Assembly: GCA_014381825.1 (NCBI GenBank)
Contig: JACNKX010000072.1
Location: 1-64,000 of the forward strand
From: Planctomycetota bacterium
GTDB lineage: Bacteria; Planctomycetota; Planctomycetia; Pirellulales; Pirellulaceae
Reading direction: 5' to 3'
Length of the DNA: 64,000 nt
The position numbers and the translations under genes are program-made. The notes under the pieces are model-generated. The model did no database searches and had not been told where the DNA came from. It was given only the letters and a program-made list of their open reading frames with translations. Below, piece by piece: positions 36,173 through 44,492 of this stretch; the first letter of the stretch is position 1; every line of letters begins with the position of its first letter.

Positions 36173-37201
36173 ATGGCAAAGCATTCTAACGAAGACCTCT
36201 TCGAAGGCACCAAGATGACGTTCGGCGAACACCTGGAGGAACTCCGGGTCGTTCTTGTCCGAGGATTAACGGCACTCGTGGTCGGTGTTCTTGTCGGAAT
36301 GTTGATCGCAAATTCAGTGGTCAAATTCGTTGAAGGACCACTCGTCGAAGCCTTGAAGAAACATTTTGGAGAAGTCGCGAAGGAAGAGTTGCACAGAGAC
36401 TATCCGGGTGAAGTGCCAAAGGATTTGGATACCTTTGCGACGGAGCATGGCTTTATCTACGAAGAGATTTTTCTCGAACGAAACGAAATCCGACGAATTG
36501 GGGCTGCCATCGACGACACGGATGCGCCCGTTCAGGAGCTTGAAGCACTCCTGAAAAAGAAACTACCAGCCCCTTCCATTGATCTCGTCAAAACACGTAT
36601 CTGGAGACCGGCGACAGCACGTCTGACGACGCTCAGTCCGCACGAGGCATTCATGATCTGGCTGAAGGCAGGCTTTGTCTCCGGCTTGCTCTTTGCCAGT
36701 CCGTACATCTTCTATCAGATCTGGGCCTTCGTTGCTGCTGGTTTATATCCACACGAACAAAAGTACGTCTATATATTCTTACCATTCAGCCTCGCTTTGT
36801 TCTTGGCCGGAGCAGCCTTGGCGTTCTTCTTTGTGTTTGGGCCGGTACTCGATTTCCTATTCAGCTTTAGCCGCTCCATGGGCATCGACCCTGACTTGCG
36901 AATTAGCGAAGTCATCAGCTTCGTGTTGTTCCTACCGCTAGGTTTCGGTATCGCATTTCAACTGCCGCTCGTCATGCTGCTGGTCAACCGCATCGGCATC
37001 GTCAGCATCGAAACGTATCTTGAGAAGTGGCGGATCGCGATCCTGGGAATCTTTGTCATTTCGATGTTGCTGACTCCCGCCGATCCGATCAGCATGATGT
37101 TAATGGCCGGACCGCTGACCGCGCTTTACTTCCTCGGCGTCGGGCTCTGCAAATGGATGCCGCGCGGGCGGAATCCATTTGACGAAGCCTATGAACCTTA
37201 A
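36173..37201 (+). CDS. tatC: Sec-independent protein translocase subunit TatC with large insertion
   Basis: The 342-residue protein is TatC, the signal-binding subunit of the twin-arginine export system. N-terminal TFGEHLEELR, the line SPYIFYQIWAFVAAGLYPHE and later membrane segments (six in total) are conserved. Between the first membrane span and the second it has about 85 extra residues (about 65-150), charged and helical, which normal TatC lacks. The ATG at 36173 follows GGGAG. The Rieske protein encoded in this window carries an RR motif and may need this pathway. mobB follows after 35 bases, so the pair is probably co-transcribed. Confidence 0.92.
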   Translation: MAKHSNEDLFEGTKMTFGEHLEELRVVLVRGLTALVVGVLVGMLIANSVVKFVEGPLVEALKKHFGEVAKEELHRDYPGEVPKDLDTFATEHGFIYEEIFLERNEIRRIGAAIDDTDAPVQELEALLKKKLPAPSIDLVKTRIWRPATARLTTLSPHEAFMIWLKAGFVSGLLFASPYIFYQIWAFVAAGLYPHEQKYVYIFLPFSLALFLAGAALAFFFVFGPVLDFLFSFSRSMGIDPDLRISEVISFVLFLPLGFGIAFQLPLVMLLVNRIGIVSIETYLEKWRIAILGIFVISMLLTPADPISMMLMAGPLTALYFLGVGLCKWMPRGRNPFDEAYEP

Positions 37202-37236
37202 TTAAGACGTGACCGAAGTCATTACAGGGAGCCATT

Positions 37237-37734
37237 TTGAACCGCGTTCACATCGTTGGTCGAAAGAACAGCGGCAAGACGACGCTGATCGTTGATCTCG
37301 TCAAGCAATTGACCGCCAGCGGTTACCGAGTTGGTACGATTAAGCACACGCATCACCACCACGAGTTGGACACGCCCGGCAAGGATTCGCACCGACATCG
37401 TGAAGCGGGAGCTGCAGCGGTGGGGATCCTCTCACCTGGCATGACGGCGGCTTTTCGCCCGACTGACGATCTAACGCGAGATGCGACCGATCGGTATGAA
37501 GATCTTGCACCGATGTTTGCGGACTGTGATATCGTCTTGGTAGAAGGCAATCTGCAAACGACCGCGTTCAAAGTAGAGGTATGGCGAGCCGCGATATCGG
37601 AGGGGCCAATCGCCCATCAAGATGCTTCGATCTCGGCACTGGTCACCGACGATACGACCGACGCGGAAATTCCAATATGGAGTCGATCGGACGTGAGCGG
37701 CATCGTGCGGCAACTGCTAGATGCAGCCGACTAA
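37237..37734 (+). CDS. mobB: Molybdopterin-guanine dinucleotide biosynthesis protein B
   Basis: The 165-residue protein is the MobB GTP-binding adaptor that aids MobA in making the Mo-bis-MGD cofactor. It has a P-loop (GRKNSGKTTL), the line VGTIKHTHHHHELDTPGKDS and the later DIVLVEGNLQT. TTG at 37237 follows GGGAG; this start is needed because the P-loop begins at residue 8. The pairing with tatC is sensible because Mo-enzymes are major Tat cargo. The end converges on SCO1. Confidence 0.9.
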   Translation: MNRVHIVGRKNSGKTTLIVDLVKQLTASGYRVGTIKHTHHHHELDTPGKDSHRHREAGAAAVGILSPGMTAAFRPTDDLTRDATDRYEDLAPMFADCDIVLVEGNLQTTAFKVEVWRAAISEGPIAHQDASISALVTDDTTDAEIPIWSRSDVSGIVRQLLDAAD

Positions 37735-37811
37735 CCATGTCGCAACATCTGACTCCCCGACCGCCCATGCCGAGCCATCAATAGCGAGTGGAATAACGAG
37801 TACTCCGACCA

Positions 37812-38552
37812 CTAGTTCTGCGCGTCAGCCTTCTCGCCACTCGCTCCCTCGACAACCGCCGGCGCATCAATCTCTTCGTCTAAGTCGTCTTCGGTCCGCG
37901 CTACGGCTGGTGATGCTTCCGGTGGCGGCTCTGTCTCGGAGAGAAGCGCGGTTAGTAGCTCCTTCATCTCGCCAATTTGCTCGGAATTATTCCACGGGAA
38001 ACTGCCTCGCGCTTTTCCCCACTTGTCGACGACGACAAAATCTTCACGATGGCCGCGTTCTGATAAGGGCGACCAATAAACCTCGGCCGCCACGCGACGG
38101 ATATAGGCAAAATCGCCGGTAAGAAACAGCCAACGAACCGGATCGGCGTTGTACTTTTTTGCGTACTGTTGAAGCACAACCGGCGTGTCCGTATCGGGAT
38201 CGCATGTAATGCTAAGGAAGTGAACGCCACGAGGGCCGAACTCGCGGTCGATCTCTCGTACTTTCTGGGTTTGAAGCGGACATGCAGTCGGACAAGCCGT
38301 AAAGAAAAAGTTGACGACCTGCACTTTACCGACAAGCGTTTCCGAATCGAACTTCTTTCCGCTGCGCTCGGTTAGCGTGTATCGAGTCAACCATTCCGCC
38401 GACGGCTGAAACGACGCATCTTTCTCGATGCGGAGTGTCTTTGTTTCTAAGGGGCGAACCGCTCGGTGCCGATCAGCGAGTCGCGGCCCAAGCAACAGTA
38501 GACCGCCGGCCAGGAGTAAGACCACCAATGCAAATAACTTTGTCCTGCTCAC
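37812..38552 (-). CDS. SCO1/SenC family copper chaperone
   Basis: The 246-residue protein has an N-terminal membrane anchor (LFALVVLLLAGGLLLLG) and a thioredoxin-like domain with the copper-binding CPTAC pair and a downstream His (SERGHREDF). SCO proteins load CuA in oxidase subunit II, made from the same superoperon. A C-terminal acidic extension (DDLDEEIDAPAVVEG) is unusual. The start GTG (38552) overlaps the permease stop as GTGA, so translation is coupled. It is the last gene of the superoperon and faces mobB. Confidence 0.9.
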   Translation of the reverse strand: MSRTKLFALVVLLLAGGLLLLGPRLADRHRAVRPLETKTLRIEKDASFQPSAEWLTRYTLTERSGKKFDSETLVGKVQVVNFFFTACPTACPLQTQKVREIDREFGPRGVHFLSITCDPDTDTPVVLQQYAKKYNADPVRWLFLTGDFAYIRRVAAEVYWSPLSERGHREDFVVVDKWGKARGSFPWNNSEQIGEMKELLTALLSETEPPPEASPAVARTEDDLDEEIDAPAVVEGASGEKADAQN

Positions 38553-39394
38553 AACAGATCTCCAGTAGTTCGTTTGCCGGCAATCCAACACGCCGCGGCA
38601 AACATGATGCCAGCAAAGCACCCCGTCACCAACCAACACGTTTCAAGCTGCGGCGTCCAAATCCCTTGTAGCGCAACGTCGTCATAAACTAAACGTCGCA
38701 CACCGGCGACACAGTACGTCACGGGATTTATACGCATACACCAGTGTAAAGCAACCTGACTCCACGCGATTGTCCCATCCAGCGGTGGCACAGGAAAGAA
38801 GGCTCCCGACAGAAGCCACATCGGCATTAACAACAGATTCATGATCGCATGAAACCCTTGTGTCGACTCCATCCGCCAGGCCAGCACAAAACCAAGCGAA
38901 GTTAGCGCCAATGCGGACACAAACAACAGCAACACAAGAAGCAATGCCGTCTGCACACCGATCGTCAATTGGAAGATCGCCGCAAGCAGTAGAAAGACGA
39001 TCCCCTGCATCAAGGCAATCAACGAGCCGCCCATCACTTTGCCCAACACCATCGACCAGCGCGGTACTGGAGCAACGAGCACGGATTGCAGGAAGCCCTC
39101 GCGCCGGTCCTCGATGATCGAGATCGTTGCAAAGATCGCCGTAAAGAGCAGGATCAGAACAAGTGTTCCGGGGAAGTAGTACTCGAGAAATGACTGTCCA
39201 CCCTCAGCATCGGGCGACATTCTGAACGAACGAGACAGCCCCATTCCGAAAAGAAGCCAGAATAGAATCGGCTGGCCCAACGCACCAATCACGCGATTCC
39301 GCTGGCGAAAGAAGCGAACGATCTCACGCCAGCAAAGCGTTTTGGCGGCAAGCCAAGGAGAGGTCGCAGTCGCACAGCCGTCTGCGTCGGTCAT
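38549..39394 (-). CDS. ABC-2 type transporter permease
   Basis: The 281-residue protein has about six membrane spans and the ABC-2 pattern (GQPILFWLLFGMGLS, FFTAIFATISIIEDRREGFLQSVLVAP-like core and PLDGTIAWSQ near the C-terminus). With the adjacent ATPase it forms an export pump. The ATG at 39394 overlaps the ATPase stop by 4 bases (ATGA). Being between oxidase genes and SCO1 suggests a role in copper or haem delivery or protein assembly, but the substrate is unproven; similar pairs also serve in drug export. Confidence 0.87.
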   Translation of the reverse strand: MTDADGCATATSPWLAAKTLCWREIVRFFRQRNRVIGALGQPILFWLLFGMGLSRSFRMSPDAEGGQSFLEYYFPGTLVLILLFTAIFATISIIEDRREGFLQSVLVAPVPRWSMVLGKVMGGSLIALMQGIVFLLLAAIFQLTIGVQTALLLVLLLFVSALALTSLGFVLAWRMESTQGFHAIMNLLLMPMWLLSGAFFPVPPLDGTIAWSQVALHWCMRINPVTYCVAGVRRLVYDDVALQGIWTPQLETCWLVTGCFAGIMFAAACWIAGKRTTGDLL

Positions 39395-40350
39395 GCCACT
39401 TTCTCCTTCTCGTGCCAGAAACGATGGCCCGTCTTTCGGATGAATACATCCTCTAGCGTAGGTTTGGCTAACGTGACCGATTGAATCTGATCGGAGAACT
39501 GTTCGACAAGTGTCGCAACCCAAGTACCCGCCTCGGGCAGCTCCAAACGAATCCGCCCTGCAACCACGGCCGCCTTGATACTGAAATGCTGCTGAATCGC
39601 GAACGCAAGCGCGTCAGCATCCTCGGCTTCGATCGTGATCATGTCGCCTCCGATCGAAGCTCGCAGTTCGTCTGGCTGGCCCAGCGCAACGATCGTCCCT
39701 TCGTCGAGAATCGCAATCCGATCCGCTCGTTCCGCCTCGTCCAAGAGATGCGTGGTCAAAATAATCGTGACGCCCGATTCGTCGCGCAGCCGCACGAGGT
39801 ACTGCCACAAGTCGGCCCGCGCGCCGGGATCAAGCCCCGTGCTTGGCTCGTCCAGAAGCAGCAGGCGCGGTTGGTGAATCATTCCCTTCGCCAACTCGAC
39901 ACGCCGACGCAAGCCACCGGACAGAGTTTCCGTCAACTCGTTCGCGCGATCAGTAATTCCTAGCTGTTCCATCATCGCGCGCTGACGATCGCGTAGCTGT
40001 TTACCGGTCACGCCGTACAGCGCCGCTTGGTGCCGGATGTTCTCGGCAACGGTCAGCTTCTTGTCGAGGCTGGGGGCTTGGAACACAACGCCGATACGCC
40101 GTCGCACCTCAGGCGCTTGCGTTCGCAAGTCGAATCCGAGAAGTTTCACATCGCCCTGTTGGCACGGAATCAACGTCGACAACACTCGAAACAGTGTTGT
40201 CTTTCCTCCACCGTTCGGGCCGAGCAGCGCGAACACTTCGCCTTCACGAATCTGAAAATCGAGATCACGCACCGCCTGCCGTTCGCCATAGAAATGCGAA
40301 AGTCCCGAGACGCGAATGGCGTACGGAACATCGGTGGTTGCTTCGGTCAT
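39391..40350 (-). CDS. ABC transporter ATP-binding protein
   Basis: The 319-residue ATPase has Walker A (GPNGGGKTT), Q-loop, signature LSGGLRRRVELAKGM, Walker B (RLLLLDEPSTGLDPG) and the H-loop LTTHLLDEAE. It resembles CcmA/NatA-type subunits for ABC-2 exporters. It overlaps the permease gene (ATGA) and follows subunit IV after 49 bases, so it is part of the same operon. It probably powers transport linked to oxidase assembly; this is inferred only from position. Confidence 0.9.
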   Translation of the reverse strand: MTEATTDVPYAIRVSGLSHFYGERQAVRDLDFQIREGEVFALLGPNGGGKTTLFRVLSTLIPCQQGDVKLLGFDLRTQAPEVRRRIGVVFQAPSLDKKLTVAENIRHQAALYGVTGKQLRDRQRAMMEQLGITDRANELTETLSGGLRRRVELAKGMIHQPRLLLLDEPSTGLDPGARADLWQYLVRLRDESGVTIILTTHLLDEAERADRIAILDEGTIVALGQPDELRASIGGDMITIEAEDADALAFAIQQHFSIKAAVVAGRIRLELPEAGTWVATLVEQFSDQIQSVTLAKPTLEDVFIRKTGHRFWHEKEKVA

Positions 40351-40399
40351 TGCTGCAACTCTCTGTCGTTTGCTCGACAGGGAGCAAGCTTGGAAGAAA

Positions 40400-40831
40400 C
40401 TAATCGTGCTTCATTGGATCGACCTGCGCGTCGTCGTCGTCCACCGCAACTTGCTCCAGCGGTGATTGAGAATCTGGACCATCTGCGGCCCGCAGCAATC
40501 GCTCTTCAGAGTAATTGCGAGTTCGCAAGCCAATATCGGGCACTAACATCAACATCAGGAACAGGCTCATGATACTGGCAGGAACCGTTAGCACATACTT
40601 CCAATTGGCCTCCCAGATTAAGTGCATAAAGACCAGCATGACCAGCATCGCTTTTGCGCAGGAGACAGCGATCATGATCGTCCAGCCGAGTTGAGGTGTG
40701 CTCATAATCGTCTGGCTACTTCCCGCCGCGAACGAGATTGCCGTGAGTACGGCTAGCGCGGCACCAACGGCGAGATACTTTCCCAGGCCGCCGTGGTCGT
40801 GATCTGAGTTAGCGTCTTTATCATGCGACAT
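40400..40831 (-). CDS. Cytochrome c oxidase subunit IV family protein
   Basis: The 143-residue protein has three hydrophobic segments (about 19-37, 50-72 and 77-97) with the middle line CAKAMLVMLVFMHLIWEANWKY, typical of caa3/bo-type subunit IV (COX4_pro). It helps assemble and stabilise the oxidase. N-terminal His/Asp residues and an acidic C-terminal tail are species-specific. It follows subunit III after 81 bases. Confidence 0.85.
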   Translation of the reverse strand: MSHDKDANSDHDHGGLGKYLAVGAALAVLTAISFAAGSSQTIMSTPQLGWTIMIAVSCAKAMLVMLVFMHLIWEANWKYVLTVPASIMSLFLMLMLVPDIGLRTRNYSEERLLRAADGPDSQSPLEQVAVDDDDAQVDPMKHD

Positions 40832-40912
40832 TCGATGACTCCGAAGCCGATGTAGTTACAAGGGCCGATGGTGCGGCTTATGCCAACACTCTACAGTTGG
40901 ATTGGGCGTGTC

Positions 40913-42382
40913 TTAAAACAAGTACAGCAGCGGAAACAGGAAAATCCACACGAGGTCAACAAAGTGCCAGTACAGCCCCGTATTCTCGATCATGTTTGCA
41001 CGGGACGAGTCGAGCTTTAAAGGCATGATACAAGCAAACACAATCAAGCCGACGACCACATGTAAGGCGTGGAAGCCCGTGAGCAAGAAGTAGGTGCTGG
41101 CCCACATGTTCCCGCTGGGAATCTTCATCGGCAACTTGAGCCAGTCGTGGTTATCATTCAGTCCATGCCATTTGCCAGCATGACCATCGTGGCCTGTGTG
41201 CATGAAGCTATGGTCGGCGTCATTATATTCAACCGCAAAGAAATCCTCGAGCGCGTCTTCGCGGCCCGTGATCTGATCCATCCGAGCATTGATCGCGAGG
41301 ACACGTTCAAAGGCGACCAGTTCATCGGGCGACAGGTTTGCAGGTGGTGGCAACGGCGCGCCGTCCTCTGATGTGTTACTTGTATCTACCGCGTCGATAG
41401 CTTCGTCAATTGATGGGAACGTGGCCTTCAACTCGGCACGTTCTGCGGCGAGTGAGACTGTCTCAGCATCTCGATCTTTCTTCTCCCAGCGAAGGTATTC
41501 GTGAACGGCATGGGCATCACGGTGCAGTGGATAGATCTGATATGCCAAAATCTCCATCGCTGCCTGCCGCTTCGGCCAGTCATCGGTCTTCGCAGCAGTG
41601 AGTTCCGTCCACGTCACGAAATCGTTCAGAATGCGTTCCGCGGTTGGGAGTCGAACTTTGCGATCAGCGCTGCCTGCCTCAAGACTCTTCGTTTTTGAAG
41701 CGAGATCGCGGAGTTCGACTTTGATATCCGCGAGACGTTCTTTTAGCTGCAGAAGTTCGCCGTCCTCTTCTTCCGAGCGAGCAGAGGTTCCCTTCAGCAC
41801 ATCGAGCCGGGTATTAGCTGTTTGCTGCTCTTCCTCTAACTGGGTCTTGGTATTCGGTGCCGTTGCCAATTCGGCCTCTTCTGTTTGCCACTTGGTCACC
41901 TGCGCATTCAGCTGAGTTCGTACGTCAGCAACGTAGTAAATATCCGCCTTGTCGTAGATCAGGCTGTGTGGCTTTTGCGGATAGATTCCATGATCAAACT
42001 TAGATTTATATTCGTACGCCTTGATACCAAGAAAGACACAAGCCAGTCCAAATGTAAGAGTAAACCATCCCTTTGCCAGCGACGGCTTGTTCGACCGAGC
42101 GGCTTCCATCGCCAGCACAATCGACAAGCTCGAACAGATAAGAACGAACGTGTTGAACGCTCCCAAAAATTCTACGACATGCACGTCGTGAGGCCCTGGC
42201 CAAGTTCCACCCGGCGCACCGAAACGCAACACAATATAGGTTCCGATCAAGCCAGCAAAGAACATGATTTCTGTCGAAAGGAATAACCACAGAATCACTT
42301 TGCCGTTGTTAATTGGCAACGCGGGTTGATACTCGAGTTGGATATGGCCATGGTCATCGTGGCCGCTGTCGTGTTCCGCCAT
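40913..42382 (-). CDS. Cytochrome c oxidase subunit III with a 270-residue insertion
   Basis: Subunit III of haem-copper oxidases normally has ~200-270 residues; this one has 489. Membrane spans lie at about 28-50, 70-93, 104-122, 427-452 and 465-487, matching the five-helix bacterial form. Between helices 3 and 4, residues ~138-410 form an extra hydrophilic region: Glu/Lys/Leu-rich heptad-like coiled coils (~152-245), then helices and a His-rich end ([12 protein letters not shown]). The start is ATG 42382. It follows haem O synthase, so all oxidase parts and cofactor enzymes are co-transcribed. The insert should extend out of the membrane and could bind another complex. Confidence 0.92.
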   Translation of the reverse strand: MAEHDSGHDDHGHIQLEYQPALPINNGKVILWLFLSTEIMFFAGLIGTYIVLRFGAPGGTWPGPHDVHVVEFLGAFNTFVLICSSLSIVLAMEAARSNKPSLAKGWFTLTFGLACVFLGIKAYEYKSKFDHGIYPQKPHSLIYDKADIYYVADVRTQLNAQVTKWQTEEAELATAPNTKTQLEEEQQTANTRLDVLKGTSARSEEEDGELLQLKERLADIKVELRDLASKTKSLEAGSADRKVRLPTAERILNDFVTWTELTAAKTDDWPKRQAAMEILAYQIYPLHRDAHAVHEYLRWEKKDRDAETVSLAAERAELKATFPSIDEAIDAVDTSNTSEDGAPLPPPANLSPDELVAFERVLAINARMDQITGREDALEDFFAVEYNDADHSFMHTGHDGHAGKWHGLNDNHDWLKLPMKIPSGNMWASTYFLLTGFHALHVVVGLIVFACIMPLKLDSSRANMIENTGLYWHFVDLVWIFLFPLLYLF

Positions 42383-42454
42383 GATCGCGAAAAATCCTTC
42401 TTATTCTTTATGAGCCCGCGTTTGTCGCGAGCCTTCGTGTCCACTCAATTAAGC

Positions 42455-43369
42455 TCAAACCCAAAGAACAATTAATGCAAGCATCAGCACCGTCGGGAGG
42501 TAAACCAACGAAGCTTTCAATAGTCGTCGAGCGGCAACTTCGCTGAGGCTCGTGCAAAACGCAACCGCGAACGCCAGCTGCATTACGCCCAGCAGAAATG
42601 CCGCAACTAGATAAACGGAACCGCCAAGACCCGGCGTAAAGAGACCAGGCAGTAGACTAACGGGAAGCAAAGCCAACGCGCCACAAACGGCCTGAACACC
42701 GGCCCGACGACCTGTCGGATCAACCACGGAAAGCATCTGCATGCCGGCCTGGCCATACTGCTTTCGATACATCCAGGCGATTGCCATAAAGTGTGGAAAT
42801 TGCCACAGAAATACGATCATGAACAACGAGCTTGCTCGCAGATGATCGCTCCAAACTCCACCGGCCGCCGACCAACCAATAAACACAGGCAACGCGCCGG
42901 AGATCGCGCCGATCGCAGTGTTCAACGGCGTGCGTGTCTTGAGTGGTGTATAGATCCAAACGTAGATCGCCCAGGTCAGCAGTCCCCAAAAGGCAGCTTC
43001 GATATTTACCAGGAGCGCAAGGTACGCCTCGCCAGCGACGATCGTGATGATGGCGAACAGAATCACCGCCGACTCGGAAAGACGTTCGGCGGGAAGCGGG
43101 CGATCCGCTGTCCGATCCATTCGCAAATCAAGGCGACGCTCAAGATATTGATTCAAAGCGCTGGCACTACTAGCGACCAGCAGCGTTCCGAGCATTGCGT
43201 GAATCATCGACCAAGGCTCTGGCTGTCCCCAACGAGCACAACAATAGGAGATCGCTACCGTGATCAAAACCAACACGCCGATCCGCGGCTTCGTCAGTTC
43301 CACATAATCGGCAACGCGTGCCAAACGATGAGTTCGAACCGGCTCGATGCTGAGAGTCGTCGTGCTCAT
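42455..43369 (-). CDS. ctaB: Protoheme IX farnesyltransferase (haem O synthase)
   Basis: The 304-residue membrane enzyme attaches a farnesyl group to haem B, making haem O. It has the UbiA-family fold: DYVELTKPRIGVLVL at the start, the prenyl diphosphate/Mg site NQYLERRLDLRMDRT (Asn and Asp pair) and the line LPVFIGWSAAGG. About nine spans. It overlaps the haem A synthase gene by 4 bases (ATGA), so the two are coupled. The product feeds haem A synthase and then subunit I. Confidence 0.95.
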   Translation of the reverse strand: MSTTTLSIEPVRTHRLARVADYVELTKPRIGVLVLITVAISYCCARWGQPEPWSMIHAMLGTLLVASSASALNQYLERRLDLRMDRTADRPLPAERLSESAVILFAIITIVAGEAYLALLVNIEAAFWGLLTWAIYVWIYTPLKTRTPLNTAIGAISGALPVFIGWSAAGGVWSDHLRASSLFMIVFLWQFPHFMAIAWMYRKQYGQAGMQMLSVVDPTGRRAGVQAVCGALALLPVSLLPGLFTPGLGGSVYLVAAFLLGVMQLAFAVAFCTSLSEVAARRLLKASLVYLPTVLMLALIVLWV

Positions 43370-44379
43370 GTCGCCAACTCCATCATCAGAGCACTCGATC
43401 CCAATGCAACGGTCGGCACGCGATTGAGCCGAACCGACCGGGCAAACGCCATCACACTCGTCGCCAGGATCAGCGAGCCGGTCGCGACATGGGAAGTCAC
43501 GATCAAGGATTGAAACAGGCTCTTTGCTTGAATCGTATAGGGAGCGGCGAAAGTATGCTGAGCTAAGAACTCAGGCCAACCGTACTTGACGACCCACGTG
43601 GCACCGCCTAATGCGAGTTGAATTAGAACGAGTGCTGCCAGGAGCGTGGTTGGAAACCGTAACGCAGCGACTGACGCGTTCTGCTGCTTTGCAAGAAACA
43701 GGAGTTGGAACACGTGAATGGTCACGACCGCAGCCATCACAAGATGAAAGAGTGCGGCTCCACGAAAAAAACCGGGAGTCGCCATTACGGATATGTGTCG
43801 AAGCTGCGCACCAATCACCAGTTGGAGATAAGCGAAAACAACCGTTAACAACGAGATACGTTGCAAACGCGGCAGATTCGCACTCGCCAAGTCGTCTTCG
43901 ACTGGCTTCCATTTACCCGATGTAAATACGGCAAGAGCAATACAGTAGGCAAAGAAGGCCGGTCCAACACAGCCGTGAACCATCGCAAGCTGACGCTCGT
44001 CAAACAACACGCGAGCTCCGCCCAATCCACCTTGAATGATGACCAGCCCAAGAGCCGCCAGTGCAGCAACCCGCACGCCGAATCGCTGATCATTTCGCCA
44101 GACTGACCAAACAAACGTAATCGCAATGAAGCCGACCAACGCCCCCAGCAGTCGATGCCCGTGCTCGATTAACAAGTCCCAGGGACCGAACAACCAAGTC
44201 TGCCAAGGATAAGCAAACAGGTTATATCCGTACGTCGAGGGCCAATCGGGAACGGCCATGCCGGCGTCGTAAGTCGTCACTAAACCGCCGACCCAAATCA
44301 ACGGAAACGTAGCGCACACCAACAACACCGCCAGACGGTGCGGCCAAGGTGATTCGATACTGGTCCGATGTGTTGTCAC
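43366..44379 (-). CDS. ctaA: Haem A synthase, COX15/CtaA family
   Basis: The 337-residue enzyme oxidises haem O to haem A. Key features are VCATFPLIWVGGLVTTYDAG, MAVPDWPSTYG, the haem-ligand His in LIEHGHRLLGALVG and later VHGCVGPAFFAYC and FHLVMAAVVTIHV. About eight membrane spans. Translation starts at GTG 44379. It follows subunit I after 113 bases and overlaps ctaB; together they supply the oxidase with haem A. Confidence 0.93.
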   Translation of the reverse strand: MTTHRTSIESPWPHRLAVLLVCATFPLIWVGGLVTTYDAGMAVPDWPSTYGYNLFAYPWQTWLFGPWDLLIEHGHRLLGALVGFIAITFVWSVWRNDQRFGVRVAALAALGLVIIQGGLGGARVLFDERQLAMVHGCVGPAFFAYCIALAVFTSGKWKPVEDDLASANLPRLQRISLLTVVFAYLQLVIGAQLRHISVMATPGFFRGAALFHLVMAAVVTIHVFQLLFLAKQQNASVAALRFPTTLLAALVLIQLALGGATWVVKYGWPEFLAQHTFAAPYTIQAKSLFQSLIVTSHVATGSLILATSVMAFARSVRLNRVPTVALGSSALMMELAT

Positions 44380-44492
44380 GGTAATGCTGAGAAAGGAATG
44401 TTATAACGCGACCCGAAGCATAAGCGACGTTCTAACGCGGCGCTTCCACTGCTCGCTTATGCTCGGGGTTACATCAGGTAGTTTTGGTATTG

